A stretch of 64,000 nucleotides of DNA from contig JACKOV010000007.1 of the NCBI GenBank assembly GCA_024234075.1, forward strand, positions 62,001 through 126,000, read 5' to 3'. The notes beneath the pieces were generated by a model. That model searched no databases. It had not been told where the DNA came from and saw only the letters and a program-made list of their open reading frames with translations. The translations under genes and the position numbers were made by a program. The stretch is from Nevskiaceae bacterium. GTDB lineage: Bacteria; Pseudomonadota; Gammaproteobacteria; Steroidobacterales; Steroidobacteraceae. Shown here in pieces: positions 47,643 through 56,018 of this stretch (position 1 is its first letter; each line of letters begins with the position of its first letter).

Positions 47643-47716
47643 GATTCCTGGTCCGGCGGCGGCTCTCCCGGTTGCGGAGAGCCGCCCGACCCGATCGGCG
47701 CCGTGGCGCTGACAGC

Positions 47717-48373
47717 ATGACGACCCGCACCGGCACGGCTTCCGCCACCCCCCTTCCCGCTGCAGCTTCGCCCGCCATCCCCGGCGCGACGCGTGCGACG
47801 CTGCGGCGCGAAGCGCGCGCGCGCCGCCGGGCGCTATCGCCGGCCGAGCGGCGCACGACCGCACTGGCGATCGCCGCGCATCTAGCCGCAACCGGCTGGC
47901 TGCGGCCGCAACTGCGCCTCGCGGGATATCTCGCGACCCCCGAGGAAATCGACGTATCTGCCTGTCTCGGCATCGCGTTGCGTCGCGGCGCCGAGATCTG
48001 GCTGCCGCGCCTCGACACGGCCCAGATCGGACGGATGCACTTTGCACCCGCCGATGGCCCCATGCGGCGCAATATCTACGGCATCGCCGAACCGACCGAC
48101 CCACGGCGCCTCTCGGCGCGGTGGCTGCAGCTGGTGCTCGTACCGCTGGTCGCAGTCGACGATGCGGGCATGCGCCTCGGAATGGGCGGTGGCTTCTACG
48201 ATCGCGCCCTCGCCTGGCGCCGGCTGCGCCGCCATTGGGCCGGACCACGCCTGGTCGGCATCGCGCATTCGTCGCAGCGCATACCCCGGCTGGAGTCGCT
48301 TCCCCACGACATCCCTCTCGATGCGCTGCTCACCGAGCGCGGCTTGATCCACTTCCGGCAGGACTCACGATGA
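47717..48373 (+). CDS. fau: 5-formyltetrahydrofolate cyclo-ligase
   Basis: Converts 5-formyl-THF to 5,10-methenyl-THF with ATP. The 218-residue protein has the basic RREARARRRALS helix, the LAGYLATPEEID strand and the glycine loop GMRLGMGGGFYDRAL that binds phosphate. The first 25 residues are an Ala/Pro/Thr-rich extension, so an internal start is conceivable. It follows 6S RNA as in E. coli ygfA and overlaps the EVE gene by 4 nt. Confidence 0.93.
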   Translation: MTTRTGTASATPLPAAASPAIPGATRATLRREARARRRALSPAERRTTALAIAAHLAATGWLRPQLRLAGYLATPEEIDVSACLGIALRRGAEIWLPRLDTAQIGRMHFAPADGPMRRNIYGIAEPTDPRRLSARWLQLVLVPLVAVDDAGMRLGMGGGFYDRALAWRRLRRHWAGPRLVGIAHSSQRIPRLESLPHDIPLDALLTERGLIHFRQDSR

Positions 48374-48834
48374 ATTACTGGCTGATGAAGACCGAACCCT
48401 CGACCTTCTCGATCGAGGACCTCGCCAAGGCGCCACGCCGCACCACCCACTGGGACGGCGTCCGGAACTACCAGGCACGAAACATGCTGCGCGACGAGAT
48501 GGCCAAGGGGGACCGAGTGTTCCTCTATCACTCGAGCTGCGCAGTGCCGGGCATCGTGGGGATCGCAAGAATCGCTCGTGCCGGTTACCCCGATCACACT
48601 CAGTTCGATCCGAAGAGCGACCACTACGACCCGGCCAGCCGCCGCGAAGCGCCGCGCTGGTACATGGTCGACGTGACCCTCGAACGGCGTTTTCCCCGGG
48701 AAATCACGCTTGAAACGCTGCGTACCCATGCACGCGGCGCACTCGATGGACTGCTGCTGCTGCGCGCCGGGAACCGACTCTCGATACTCCCGGTCACCGA
48801 GTCGCAGTGGAACTTCATCCTCTCGCTCGCATGA
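48370..48834 (+). CDS. EVE domain protein
   Basis: A 154-residue single EVE domain, PUA-like, related to human thymocyte nuclear protein 1. It begins MNYWLMKTEPSTFSIEDL, has WDGVRNYQARNMLRDEM and GDRVFLYHSSC, and ends TESQWNFIL. EVE domains bind modified nucleic acid bases such as 5-methylcytosine; the bacterial ligand is unknown. The start is coupled to the fau stop by an ATGA overlap. Confidence 0.93.
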   Translation: MNYWLMKTEPSTFSIEDLAKAPRRTTHWDGVRNYQARNMLRDEMAKGDRVFLYHSSCAVPGIVGIARIARAGYPDHTQFDPKSDHYDPASRREAPRWYMVDVTLERRFPREITLETLRTHARGALDGLLLLRAGNRLSILPVTESQWNFILSLA

Positions 48835-48908
48835 TGTTCGCGGTGTCGATGCGGCTCGAGATCGATGCGCGAATGTGATGCCTATCATCTTTCGATGATG
48901 TGAGTTGC

Positions 48909-48936
48909 TTGTTTTTTACAATGTCGTGTATATACT
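48909..48936 (+). promoter_or_regulatory. Sigma-70-type promoter for the lysine mini-gene
   Basis: TTGTTT (48909-48914) and TATACT (48931-48936) are separated by 16 nt within an AT-rich stretch that stands out from the surrounding GC-rich DNA. The predicted start near 48943 gives a leader of about 28 nt to the ATG at 48971. Confidence 0.6.
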
Positions 48937-48970
48937 CGCCCTCGGACTAACCCGTAACTGGAGATGACAC

Positions 48971-49033
48971 ATGGCTAAGGCCAAGAAGAAAGCGAAAGCT
49001 AAGGCGAAGAAGAAAGCCGCCAAGAAGAAGTAA
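48971..49033 (+). CDS. 20-residue lysine/alanine mini-protein
   Basis: A 21-codon gene with ATG and TAA, encoding [20 protein letters not shown]: 13 lysines, 6 alanines and the starting Met. GGAGA at 48960-48964 lies about 7 nt before the ATG, a promoter lies at 48909-48936 and an intrinsic terminator follows at 49089. The complete transcription unit and regular codons argue for a real gene. Composition matches the tails of H1-like and AlgP-type proteins, so nucleic acid binding or charge neutralisation is likely but unproven. A sibling in spirit is the H1-like protein at 7571-7894. Confidence 0.65.
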   Translation: MAKAKKKAKAKAKKKAAKKK

Positions 49034-49088
49034 GGATCCCTGATCCTTACGCGGCGAGGAGAGGTCTACGGATCCCCTCGACGCCTTC

Positions 49089-49116
49089 GAAGAAGCCCGC
49101 GCAAGCGGGCTTCTTC
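49089..49116 (+). terminator. Intrinsic terminator after the mini-gene
   Basis: A perfect 12-bp stem GAAGAAGCCCGC / GCGGGCTTCTTC with a GCAA tetraloop, followed by CTTTCC. The T-run is weak but the stem is strong. It separates the mini-gene from rpiA. Confidence 0.8.
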
Positions 49117-49173
49117 CTTTCCGGCCCCCGCCCGCTGCCGCGAATCCGCTGCCTTTCCCACGAGCATCCGCGC

Positions 49174-49854
49174 ATGAATACCGCCCAGAACCCCGGCAAA
49201 CAGGCCGCGGCGGAAGCCGCCCTCGAGTGGATCGACGACGACATGATCGTCGGTGTCGGCACCGGTTCCACCGTCAACCTCTTCATCGCCGCACTGGCGG
49301 CCCGGCGCGGCCGGATCCGCGGTGCCGTGTCCAGTTCCGAGGCCTCGACCGCCCGACTGCGTGCCGCCGGCATCGAGGTCCTCGATCTCAACTCCACCGG
49401 CGACCTCGAGATCTACGTCGACGGCGCCGACGAAGCCACCCGGCACGGCTATCTGATCAAGGGCGGCGGCGGCGCGCTGACGCGCGAGAAGATCGTCGCG
49501 GCAGCCTCGCGGCGCTTCGTCTGCATCGTCGATGGCTCCAAGATGGTGGACGTGCTCGGGCGGTTTCCGCTGCCGATCGAGGTCGTGCCGATGGCGCGCT
49601 CCTACATCGCGCGCCAGATCACCCGCCTGGGCGGCCAACCGGTCTGGCGCGAGGGCTTCGTCACCGACAACGGCAACGCGATCCTCGACGTGCACGGGCT
49701 GTCGATCCTCGACCCGGTGAGCATGGAGCGCGAGCTGAACCAGCTCCCCGGCATCGTCACGGTCGGCCTGTTCGCGCAACGCCCCGCCGATGTCGTGCTG
49801 ATCGGCGATCCGTCGGGCTTGCGGAAGATCGTGCCACAGACCGACGCCCGCTGA
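49174..49854 (+). CDS. rpiA: Ribose-5-phosphate isomerase A
   Basis: Interconverts ribose 5-phosphate and ribulose 5-phosphate in the pentose phosphate pathway. The 226-residue protein shows [19 protein letters not shown], the catalytic [24 protein letters not shown] region (Asp, Asp, Lys) and a C-terminal [19 protein letters not shown]. Transcribed alone on the plus strand. Ribulose-5-phosphate epimerase is also encoded in the window (57617-58303). Confidence 0.97.
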   Translation: MNTAQNPGKQAAAEAALEWIDDDMIVGVGTGSTVNLFIAALAARRGRIRGAVSSSEASTARLRAAGIEVLDLNSTGDLEIYVDGADEATRHGYLIKGGGGALTREKIVAAASRRFVCIVDGSKMVDVLGRFPLPIEVVPMARSYIARQITRLGGQPVWREGFVTDNGNAILDVHGLSILDPVSMERELNQLPGIVTVGLFAQRPADVVLIGDPSGLRKIVPQTDAR

Positions 49855-49905
49855 CCCAGGCAGACCGCTGCAATCCCGGGCGCACACCGGGGTTGAGGGT
49901 CGTCG

Positions 49906-51387
49906 TCAGGCGGAAGAGGCTACCGCGGATTCGACCGACCACGGGCCAGGCGGATGGCGCTCGTGCCAGGGCGTCGCCTGCTCGTAAGCCTGCGCCAGCG
50001 CCAGCAGCGTCGGCTCGGAAAATGCAGGTCCCGCCAGAAGCAGCCCGACCGGCAGGCCGGATGCCGTGAAGCCGCAAGGTATCGAGATCGCCGGCCCACC
50101 GACGACGTTGAACGGGAACGTACAGGCACCGATGGCGAACGGATCCGTCGCGTCGCGCAATCGAACCGGCGGTTGCGGCAAGGTCGGCAGGACCAGGGCA
50201 TCGACACCCACGAACACGCTCGACGACTGGGCGCGCCAGGCGCGCAACTCATCCCGCAGGCGCAGGTACAGCGCCGGGTCGACACTTTCGCCTTCCTGGA
50301 TCCGTGTCCGGGTGCGCGCGTCGTAGTACTGCGCCGAGCCGGCCAGCCATGGCCGGTGGTAGGCGTAAGCATCGGCCAGGAGAATCGCGCTGAAATGCGC
50401 CGGGATGGAGACCTCGACCTCCTGGACTCCGGCGACCAACCGGCCGAGGCGCTCGACCGCCGCATCGAACACCGCCTGCACTTCCGCATCCACTGCACCG
50501 TTGCACAGTGCATCCGTGTTGCGGACGCGGCCGACGCGCAGCGCCGCCACCGGCGGCAATGCCGCCGGATCGGCGGCCTGCGCCACCGGGTGATCGGTCA
50601 GTGCGCGAAACAGCACCGCGGCATCGGCCACGGTGCGACACAGGGGTCCGACGGTATCGAACGACGCGGAGATCGGCACGATGCCGCCGAGGGATACGAC
50701 GTCATGGGTGGGCTTGAGGCCGACGATGCCGCAGGCGGCCGCCGGGATCCGGACCGAGCCGCCCGTGTCGGTGCCAATCGCCCCGAAGCACAAACCGGCC
50801 GCGACAGCCGCACCACAGCCGCCGGACGAGCCGCCTGCACTGCGTTCTAGATCCCAGGGATTGTGCACGGGACCGAAATGGCTGATCGCCGAGGTCGTGC
50901 CGAACGCGAACTCGTGCAGATTGAGCTTGCCGAGCAGGACGGCGCCGGCCTTCTTCAGGCGCGCGACGATGTCGGCATCGGCCTCGGGCACACGCTCGGC
51001 GAAGACGCCGCTGGCGGCGGTCGTGCGCACACCCGCCGTGTCGATGTTGTCCTTCAAGGCCAGCGGGATGCCATGCAGCGGGCCGCGCCACTGCCCGCGC
51101 GCGATCTCTTCAGCGGCACGGCGTGCATCGGCCAGCGCCTGATCCGCCATGACCGTGATGAACGCATTCAGCTCGCCGTCGAAACGCGCGATGCGGTCGA
51201 GGCAGTAGTCGGTAAGCGCGACCGGCGACAGCGAACCCGAGTGCAGCGCCTCGGCCGCGCCCAGGAGGTCGAGATCGAGCGGCACCACACCGGCCGGCGT
51301 CGCCGCGCGGCGCGAGCAGCCGCTCGACAGTACTCCCGCCGCGGCGCTCGTACCCGCAGCGGACAAGAGGACGTGGCGACGATTCAT
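49906..51387 (-). CDS. Exported amidase-signature-family hydrolase
   Basis: A 493-residue amidase signature enzyme. The Ser-cisSer-Lys triad is formed by the lysine in LALKDNID, the cis-serine in the GGSSGGCGAAVA motif and the serine of GTDTGGSVRIPAA. The N terminus MNRRHVLLSAAGTSAAAGVLSSGCS has an Arg-Arg pair and an SSGC lipobox-like site, so it is probably exported and lipid-anchored instead of being a GatA subunit. Substrate unknown. It is followed by rpiA in convergent orientation. Confidence 0.9.
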   Translation of the reverse strand: MNRRHVLLSAAGTSAAAGVLSSGCSRRAATPAGVVPLDLDLLGAAEALHSGSLSPVALTDYCLDRIARFDGELNAFITVMADQALADARRAAEEIARGQWRGPLHGIPLALKDNIDTAGVRTTAASGVFAERVPEADADIVARLKKAGAVLLGKLNLHEFAFGTTSAISHFGPVHNPWDLERSAGGSSGGCGAAVAAGLCFGAIGTDTGGSVRIPAAACGIVGLKPTHDVVSLGGIVPISASFDTVGPLCRTVADAAVLFRALTDHPVAQAADPAALPPVAALRVGRVRNTDALCNGAVDAEVQAVFDAAVERLGRLVAGVQEVEVSIPAHFSAILLADAYAYHRPWLAGSAQYYDARTRTRIQEGESVDPALYLRLRDELRAWRAQSSSVFVGVDALVLPTLPQPPVRLRDATDPFAIGACTFPFNVVGGPAISIPCGFTASGLPVGLLLAGPAFSEPTLLALAQAYEQATPWHERHPPGPWSVESAVASSA

Positions 51388-51444
51388 GGCAGCGGACGAT
51401 CCATCCCGCCGATGCTACACCCTCGGCCCTCCCGGACGCATAAC

Positions 51445-51873
51445 CTACCGCCTCGCGCCTTCCTCCACTGCAGTCGCCATTGCCGAAGCAAACTGCCGGA
51501 AATCGTCCATGCCCGCGTACGAAATCGCATGCACGATGTCCCAGTCGATGGCGCTGTAGGCATGCACCGCGATGTTGCGGAACCCGACCGCGGCACGCAG
51601 GCGCCGGGCGAGCTCCGCGGAAATTCGACCGTCCTCTGCCAGGAGCGCGAATGCCTCTCCCATCGTTTGCGGTGCCTGCCGCTCCGTGCCGGAGAGAACG
51701 TGGGCTGCGATGTCGACACACAGCTGGACGGCACGCGTGAGGTTCAGGCTGAGAATGTCCTGACGGTCCACGTCCTGCCGCAGTTCTGCGGCCGTGGTGG
51801 CACGCCGATCCTCTATGCGCCGGACGCAGCGGCGCAGTGCCTCGATCTTCTCGGCGACAATCAGCCCGTCCAC
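51445..51873 (-). CDS. hepT: HepT-type toxin (HEPN ribonuclease)
   Basis: A 142-residue HEPN-domain RNase of the DUF86/HepT family. The catalytic R-x4-H-x-Y motif is present as RNIAVHAY (R99, H104, Y106). In studied systems the partner MntA adds AMP units to the Tyr of this motif to neutralise the toxin. It overlaps the end of mntA by 13 nt, which makes a co-translated toxin-antitoxin pair. Confidence 0.88.
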   Translation of the reverse strand: MDGLIVAEKIEALRRCVRRIEDRRATTAAELRQDVDRQDILSLNLTRAVQLCVDIAAHVLSGTERQAPQTMGEAFALLAEDGRISAELARRLRAAVGFRNIAVHAYSAIDWDIVHAISYAGMDDFRQFASAMATAVEEGARR

Positions 51874-52268
51874 GACATGCGCCGCTCGCGCAGTATGCGC
51901 TGCCGGTAGGGCAGGAAATCGGCGGCATCCAGCAGCGTACGCGCCAGAATGGCTGCATAAGCGCTAACGTCCCTGCACACCAGCCGTCGCCCTTTCGCCA
52001 GAACCTCGCCGAGCACCACCGGCCCCGCTGTGCGCATGTCCACCAGATCCACCGGCCGCCCAAACTCCTCCGCCAGTTGTGCGATCAGCGCCTGCCGTCG
52101 CGCCGTGGACAACGGCGCATCGGCCAGCACGGCAACATCGACATCGCTGTCCGGACGCAGCCGGTCGTCCGCGGCGGAACCGAATACCATCGCGACGACG
52201 ATATCCGGCTCAGCCCCAAGCCGCTCGGCGAGCCGTTGCTGCAAGGTTGTGTCGGGATGCCTGTTCAC
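51861..52268 (-). CDS. mntA: MntA-type antitoxin nucleotidyltransferase
   Basis: A 135-residue minimal nucleotidyltransferase. The pol-beta motif reads GSAADDRLRPDSDVDV (GS at 30-31, the catalytic acids D42 and D44), followed by VDLVDM with a third acidic residue. MntA enzymes AMPylate the adjacent HEPN toxin. GTG at 52268 is used because the polymerase motif then lies at the usual distance; an upstream ATG would add a Cys/Arg-rich stretch unlike the family. Confidence 0.85.
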   Translation of the reverse strand: MNRHPDTTLQQRLAERLGAEPDIVVAMVFGSAADDRLRPDSDVDVAVLADAPLSTARRQALIAQLAEEFGRPVDLVDMRTAGPVVLGEVLAKGRRLVCRDVSAYAAILARTLLDAADFLPYRQRILRERRMSWTG

Positions 52269-52314
52269 TCCGGCAGTATAAGGGCATGGGCGCAGGCGGT
52301 GGACGGACCTGCAC

Positions 52315-54702
52315 TCACTCCGTCGCACGCGCCCTGCGGAGCCTGGAGCCCGTCACCAGCGTCGCCAGTCCCAACAGCAGCCACGGACCGAATGCACCGC
52401 CGCCACCGCGACGGCCACTCACCTGGACGCCAGGAGCTTCAGGCGTGGCCGGCGTTTCAGGAGTGGCCGGTGTTTCGGGTGTGGCCGGCGTTTCAGGCGT
52501 CGTAGGTGTTTCGGATGCCGACTCCGGCGCCTCGAGCGTGTATTCGTCGACCTGACCCGGTGTGGTGTGGCCCTCGATGACTTCGTCGACCGGCTCGCCG
52601 TCAGCGTCGAAGGTCGTCAGCGTCAGTTTGTACGAACCCGTGCGCGTGCCGACCAGTTGCACGTCGTAGTCGTCCACCGGCAACACCAGCGTCCAGCCAT
52701 AGGTGCCGTCTTCGTGCTGGAAGGCCATGCTGTAGATGCCCGAACTGAGCCCCTGCGTCACGATCAGCCCGTCTTTCGTTTCCACCTGTTCGCCGGCGGA
52801 ATTCGTGGCGATGATTTCCACCGGGCTTGCGGTGTTGATCGTCACGGCGTCGGGCGCCATCGGACAGGATGCGGACTCCGGCTCGGCAGGGACAACGGGC
52901 TGCGCACCACCGTAGGTGAACTCGGTCGCGTTGTGAGGGTATCGGCCCTCGAACCCCACGCCGCCTTGGCCTTGCTGTTGCGGCGTGCCGGGAGGCGTGC
53001 CGGGAAACTTGTCGGCGGCCGTACGCAGGTAGTATCCGTTCAACCCGGTCCAGCCGAGCACGCCGAAGCCGCCACCCGGATCATTCGGACCGATCTCACT
53101 CTTGGGGGCCAGTGGAGAAGGACTCGGGGTGCCATTGATGATGATGCCGGTCCGCCGGTAGTCGGTGCCCTTCGGGTAGACGACCACACCCACATGCCCC
53201 GCATTCATGCCGGCCGTCTTGTACTGGCCGCTGGTGACCCGGCCGTAGGACAGGCCGGCGAAAACGCCCGGGTGCTCGGCGTGGATCGCCTCGAGCCGTT
53301 CGTAGATGTCGGCCATGTAGACGTTGCACGACTTGAAATGCTTGTTCGTGGTGTAGTTGAAATACGGCGCCAGAACCGCCATCGCGGCGTTCGTTTCCTC
53401 GTAGCTGCCGTTGCGGAAAGCAATATCGACGGTCGTCAGCGCCTCATTGTTGGTGAGGTCCATGTCGTCGTTGGCCTTCACCTTGAACTCGACACCCTCG
53501 GGATCCTGTTTGAAGGTTTGGAGTTCCACCCCTCGCTGCAATGCGGCCAGATCCGTGGCGTCGGTGATGCGCGCAACGATCTCGACATCGGCCGTGCCGT
53601 GGGCCGCGAGACTGGGCCATGTGCAGATGGCGGTGCCGCCAATCACGAAGGGCTGCGATGGCGGGATATTGGGTGCGGGCTTGCCGGGCAGCGTACACTG
53701 TGCGCCGGAAACGCTCTGCACCATCATCACGCTGGGAATCCGGGCTGCCAGTTCCACATTTTGCGCGTCCGCGTCGCCGAGATTGGCCACCTTCACCTTG
53801 TAGGTCGCGAACACACGCCCGGCGTCCCAATTCAGCTCGGTGATGGATCCCGTCGCGGTCACCGCCACGTCGACGACGTCGCGCATGTCGCCATCGACCG
53901 GCACGAAGATCGTGGCCTCGGCCCGCTCGGCGTAGGCAAACTGCGCGTTGTTGCAGCATCCCGTCTCGACGATCGTGAGGCCAATCTCGAGCTCCACCCA
54001 GGTGGGGCCGTACATCCCGTCGGGCCGGGCCTTCAGCTTGAGCGAACAGGGGATCCCGGAACCGGTACCGGTCCAGTCCGGGCCGCCGAGGTAATTCCTG
54101 TAGCCATTGTCATAGCTGTAATGCCCATTGGCAAAAGTGGAGTCACTGACACTGAACGAAGCGCCACACCCCCGGGGATCACTTGAGAGCGGTTCGGCGC
54201 GGTCGGCTCGCCACTTGGTGAAAAGCGACTCAGTGCTGCCTGCGCTCGAATTCCGGTACAACGCATTGCCACAGGGCATCCGCTTCAGGGTGCCCCCATC
54301 CTGCAGATCGATGACCCAGCAGGCACCAATCCCCACCGAATGGATTTGAGCGTAGCAGGGTGAGGGCGACCATGACGTATCGAGCGACAAATCATACGTC
54401 TGCCACCGATTGCACTTGGGAGGAACGGGCACCGTGGTGATGTTCAAAGGCTGACCCGCCACGATGCGCCCCTCGAACGTCGCCGAAACGAGATTGCTGC
54501 GTTTGTAAGAGCACGCCCCGGGCTGCGGATAGTACATCCCGGGCTGCGGATGCGTTCGTATGTCCGGCTGTCCGTCCGGTGAGGTGCAGGCCGGCAGCGC
54601 CGCCTCGGGCGCCGGCACGGCATGTGCGTCGCTGGAAAACAGCGCGATCAGCAGCAATGCCGGCAGGATCGATACGCGGAAGAAACCGTTGGATTGGGCC
54701 AT
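52315..54702 (-). CDS. Large secreted protein with DUF11-like domain and GlyGly-CTERM-like anchor
   Basis: A 795-residue exported protein not assigned to a specific function. A signal peptide (MAQSNGFFRVS...SDAHA) is followed by a Cys-containing N-terminal region, and a DUF11-like beta domain (about 280-430) with KVKVANLGDADAQNVELAARIPS. A middle region then includes YGRVTSGQYKTAGMNAGHVGVVVYP, which resembles a His-containing hydrolase core. The end is a PETPAT-repeat spacer, RRGGGG, a hydrophobic helix WLLLGLATLV and the basic RLRRARA. That end matches the GlyGly-CTERM sorting signal removed by rhombosortase. The catalytic nature of the middle domain is unproven. Confidence 0.75.
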   Translation of the reverse strand: MAQSNGFFRVSILPALLLIALFSSDAHAVPAPEAALPACTSPDGQPDIRTHPQPGMYYPQPGACSYKRSNLVSATFEGRIVAGQPLNITTVPVPPKCNRWQTYDLSLDTSWSPSPCYAQIHSVGIGACWVIDLQDGGTLKRMPCGNALYRNSSAGSTESLFTKWRADRAEPLSSDPRGCGASFSVSDSTFANGHYSYDNGYRNYLGGPDWTGTGSGIPCSLKLKARPDGMYGPTWVELEIGLTIVETGCCNNAQFAYAERAEATIFVPVDGDMRDVVDVAVTATGSITELNWDAGRVFATYKVKVANLGDADAQNVELAARIPSVMMVQSVSGAQCTLPGKPAPNIPPSQPFVIGGTAICTWPSLAAHGTADVEIVARITDATDLAALQRGVELQTFKQDPEGVEFKVKANDDMDLTNNEALTTVDIAFRNGSYEETNAAMAVLAPYFNYTTNKHFKSCNVYMADIYERLEAIHAEHPGVFAGLSYGRVTSGQYKTAGMNAGHVGVVVYPKGTDYRRTGIIINGTPSPSPLAPKSEIGPNDPGGGFGVLGWTGLNGYYLRTAADKFPGTPPGTPQQQGQGGVGFEGRYPHNATEFTYGGAQPVVPAEPESASCPMAPDAVTINTASPVEIIATNSAGEQVETKDGLIVTQGLSSGIYSMAFQHEDGTYGWTLVLPVDDYDVQLVGTRTGSYKLTLTTFDADGEPVDEVIEGHTTPGQVDEYTLEAPESASETPTTPETPATPETPATPETPATPEAPGVQVSGRRGGGGAFGPWLLLGLATLVTGSRLRRARATE
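52445..52516. repeat. Four 18-nt repeats encoding the PETPAT spacer
   Basis: Four imperfect tandem copies of gtggccggcgtttcagga encode the Pro-Glu-Thr-Pro-Ala-Thr units just before the C-terminal anchor of the large secreted protein. Copy number could vary by slippage while keeping frame. Confidence 0.85.
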
Positions 54703-54782
54703 TGGAGAGTTCCCGGGAAATAATTGCCTCACTCCTGACGCGGCATCCGCGGGCCGCACGGCTCATCCGGCGGGAAAAAAAC

Positions 54783-54820
54783 AAAAAGCCGCTTAGCTGA
54801 TCTCAGCTAAGCGGCTTTTG
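54783..54820 (-). terminator. Strong hairpin terminator downstream of tRNA-Gln
   Basis: An almost perfect inverted repeat AAAAGCCGCTTAGCTGA / TCAGCTAAGCGGCTTTT with a 2-nt loop. On the minus strand it comes directly after the tRNA and is followed by a T-rich tract (TTTTTGTTTTTTT), so it ends the tRNA transcript; the T-run on the plus side makes it partly bidirectional. Confidence 0.93.
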
Positions 54821-54824
54821 GGGT

Positions 54825-54898
54825 TGGCTGGGGGACTAGGATTCGAACCTAGGTAAACGGAGTCAGAGTCCGTTGTCCTACCGCTAGACGATCCCCCA
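54825..54898 (-). tRNA. tRNA-Gln (anticodon CTG)
   Basis: A 74-nt tRNA including an encoded CCA. The acceptor stem TGGGGGA pairs with TCCCCCA, the D arm contains TAGCGGTAGGA, the anticodon arm ACGGA-CTCTGAC-TCCGT has anticodon CTG, and the T arm is CTAGGTTCGAATCCTAG. It decodes CAG, the major glutamine codon at this GC content. It lies just downstream of rpsI. Confidence 0.96.
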
Positions 54899-54930
54899 AT
54901 AAGAACCGGTCTGCAGCAGCGCCGAGGATA

Positions 54931-55320
54931 TCAGCGCTTCGAGTACTGCGGACCGCGGCGGGCCTTGCGACGGCCGACCTTCTTGCGCTCGACCTCGCGG
55001 GCATCGCGGGTGACGAAACCGGCGGCACGCAGCGGGCGGCGCAGGGTCTCGTCGAACTCGATCAGCGCCCGGGTGATGCCGTGGCGGATCGCGCCGGCCT
55101 GGCCGGTGATGCCACCGCCCACGACCGTGGCTTCGACATCGAAGCGATCGACCAGCTGGGTCAGCTCCAGCGGCTGGCGGACGATCATCCGACCGGTCTG
55201 GCGACCGAAGAACTGGTCGAGCGAGCGGTCGTTGACCGTGATCTTGCCCGAGCCGGGCTTCAGGAAGACGCGGGCCGTGGCGGTTTTGCGGCGGCCGGTA
55301 CCGTAGTTGGTGGCGGGCAT
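54931..55320 (-). CDS. rpsI: 30S ribosomal protein S9
   Basis: A 129-residue protein with the conserved [18 protein letters not shown] start, [15 protein letters not shown] and the C-terminal [11 protein letters not shown] tail that reaches the P-site tRNA. The ATG at 55320 sits 34 nt after rplM, the universal rplM-rpsI operon. Confidence 0.99.
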   Translation of the reverse strand: MPATNYGTGRRKTATARVFLKPGSGKITVNDRSLDQFFGRQTGRMIVRQPLELTQLVDRFDVEATVVGGGITGQAGAIRHGITRALIEFDETLRRPLRAAGFVTRDAREVERKKVGRRKARRGPQYSKR

Positions 55321-55354
55321 CAGTTGACTCGTGAAACAGGTTGGGAAACGTGAC

Positions 55355-55801
55355 TTAGAACGCCAGCGGCTTCGGCTGCTGGGCGCTGTGCGGATGCTTG
55401 TCGCCCGCGAAAACATGCAGCTTGCGGAACATCCGGCGGCCGAGGATCGTCTTCGGCAGCATGCCCTTGACCGCGAACTCGAGCGCGCGCTCGGGATGCT
55501 CCTGCAGCAGCTTGTCCAGCGCGATGGACTTGATGCCGCCGATCGCCCCGGTGTGGTGGTAGTAGATCTTGTCGCTGAGCTTGCGGCCCGTGACGCGGAT
55601 CTTCTCGGCATTGACCACGACGATATGGTCGCCCATGTCGACATGCGGGCTGTAGTCCGCCTTGTGCTTGCCCTTGAGGCGCAGCGCGATGTTCGAGGCG
55701 AGGCGGCCCAGCGTCTGGCCGTTGGCATCGATCAGGAACCAATCGCCGCGGACCGTCTGCGGCCGGGCGAACGTGGTGGTAGTGGCGATGGCAGTCGTCA
55801 T
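55355..55801 (-). CDS. rplM: 50S ribosomal protein L13
   Basis: A 148-residue protein with [47 protein letters not shown] and the [16 protein letters not shown] helix. First gene of the rplM-rpsI operon, divergent from coq7. Confidence 0.99.
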   Translation of the reverse strand: MTTAIATTTTFARPQTVRGDWFLIDANGQTLGRLASNIALRLKGKHKADYSPHVDMGDHIVVVNAEKIRVTGRKLSDKIYYHHTGAIGGIKSIALDKLLQEHPERALEFAVKGMLPKTILGRRMFRKLHVFAGDKHPHSAQQPKPLAF

Positions 55802-56018
55802 GTCGGGTCTCCGGCCACGGCTTCGGCCCGTCCAGGGCCGGCGCAGCTCGTCGTAAAAAGGCGCGGAAGTTTACTGAAGCCGTCCCGGCTTTGGAAGTAG
55901 TCCACAAATCTCGCTGCCGAAATCGCGAGCGAAATACACAACACCATGATTTACATGGATTTTATATCCACGTCCGGCAAAACCGCGGAAGCCGGGCGCC
56001 GCCCACTATAATGAGTCG

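Noticed and set aside
52445..52516. CRISPR-like array
   Set aside because: The 18-nt units are directly adjacent without spacers and encode a regular PETPAT protein repeat.
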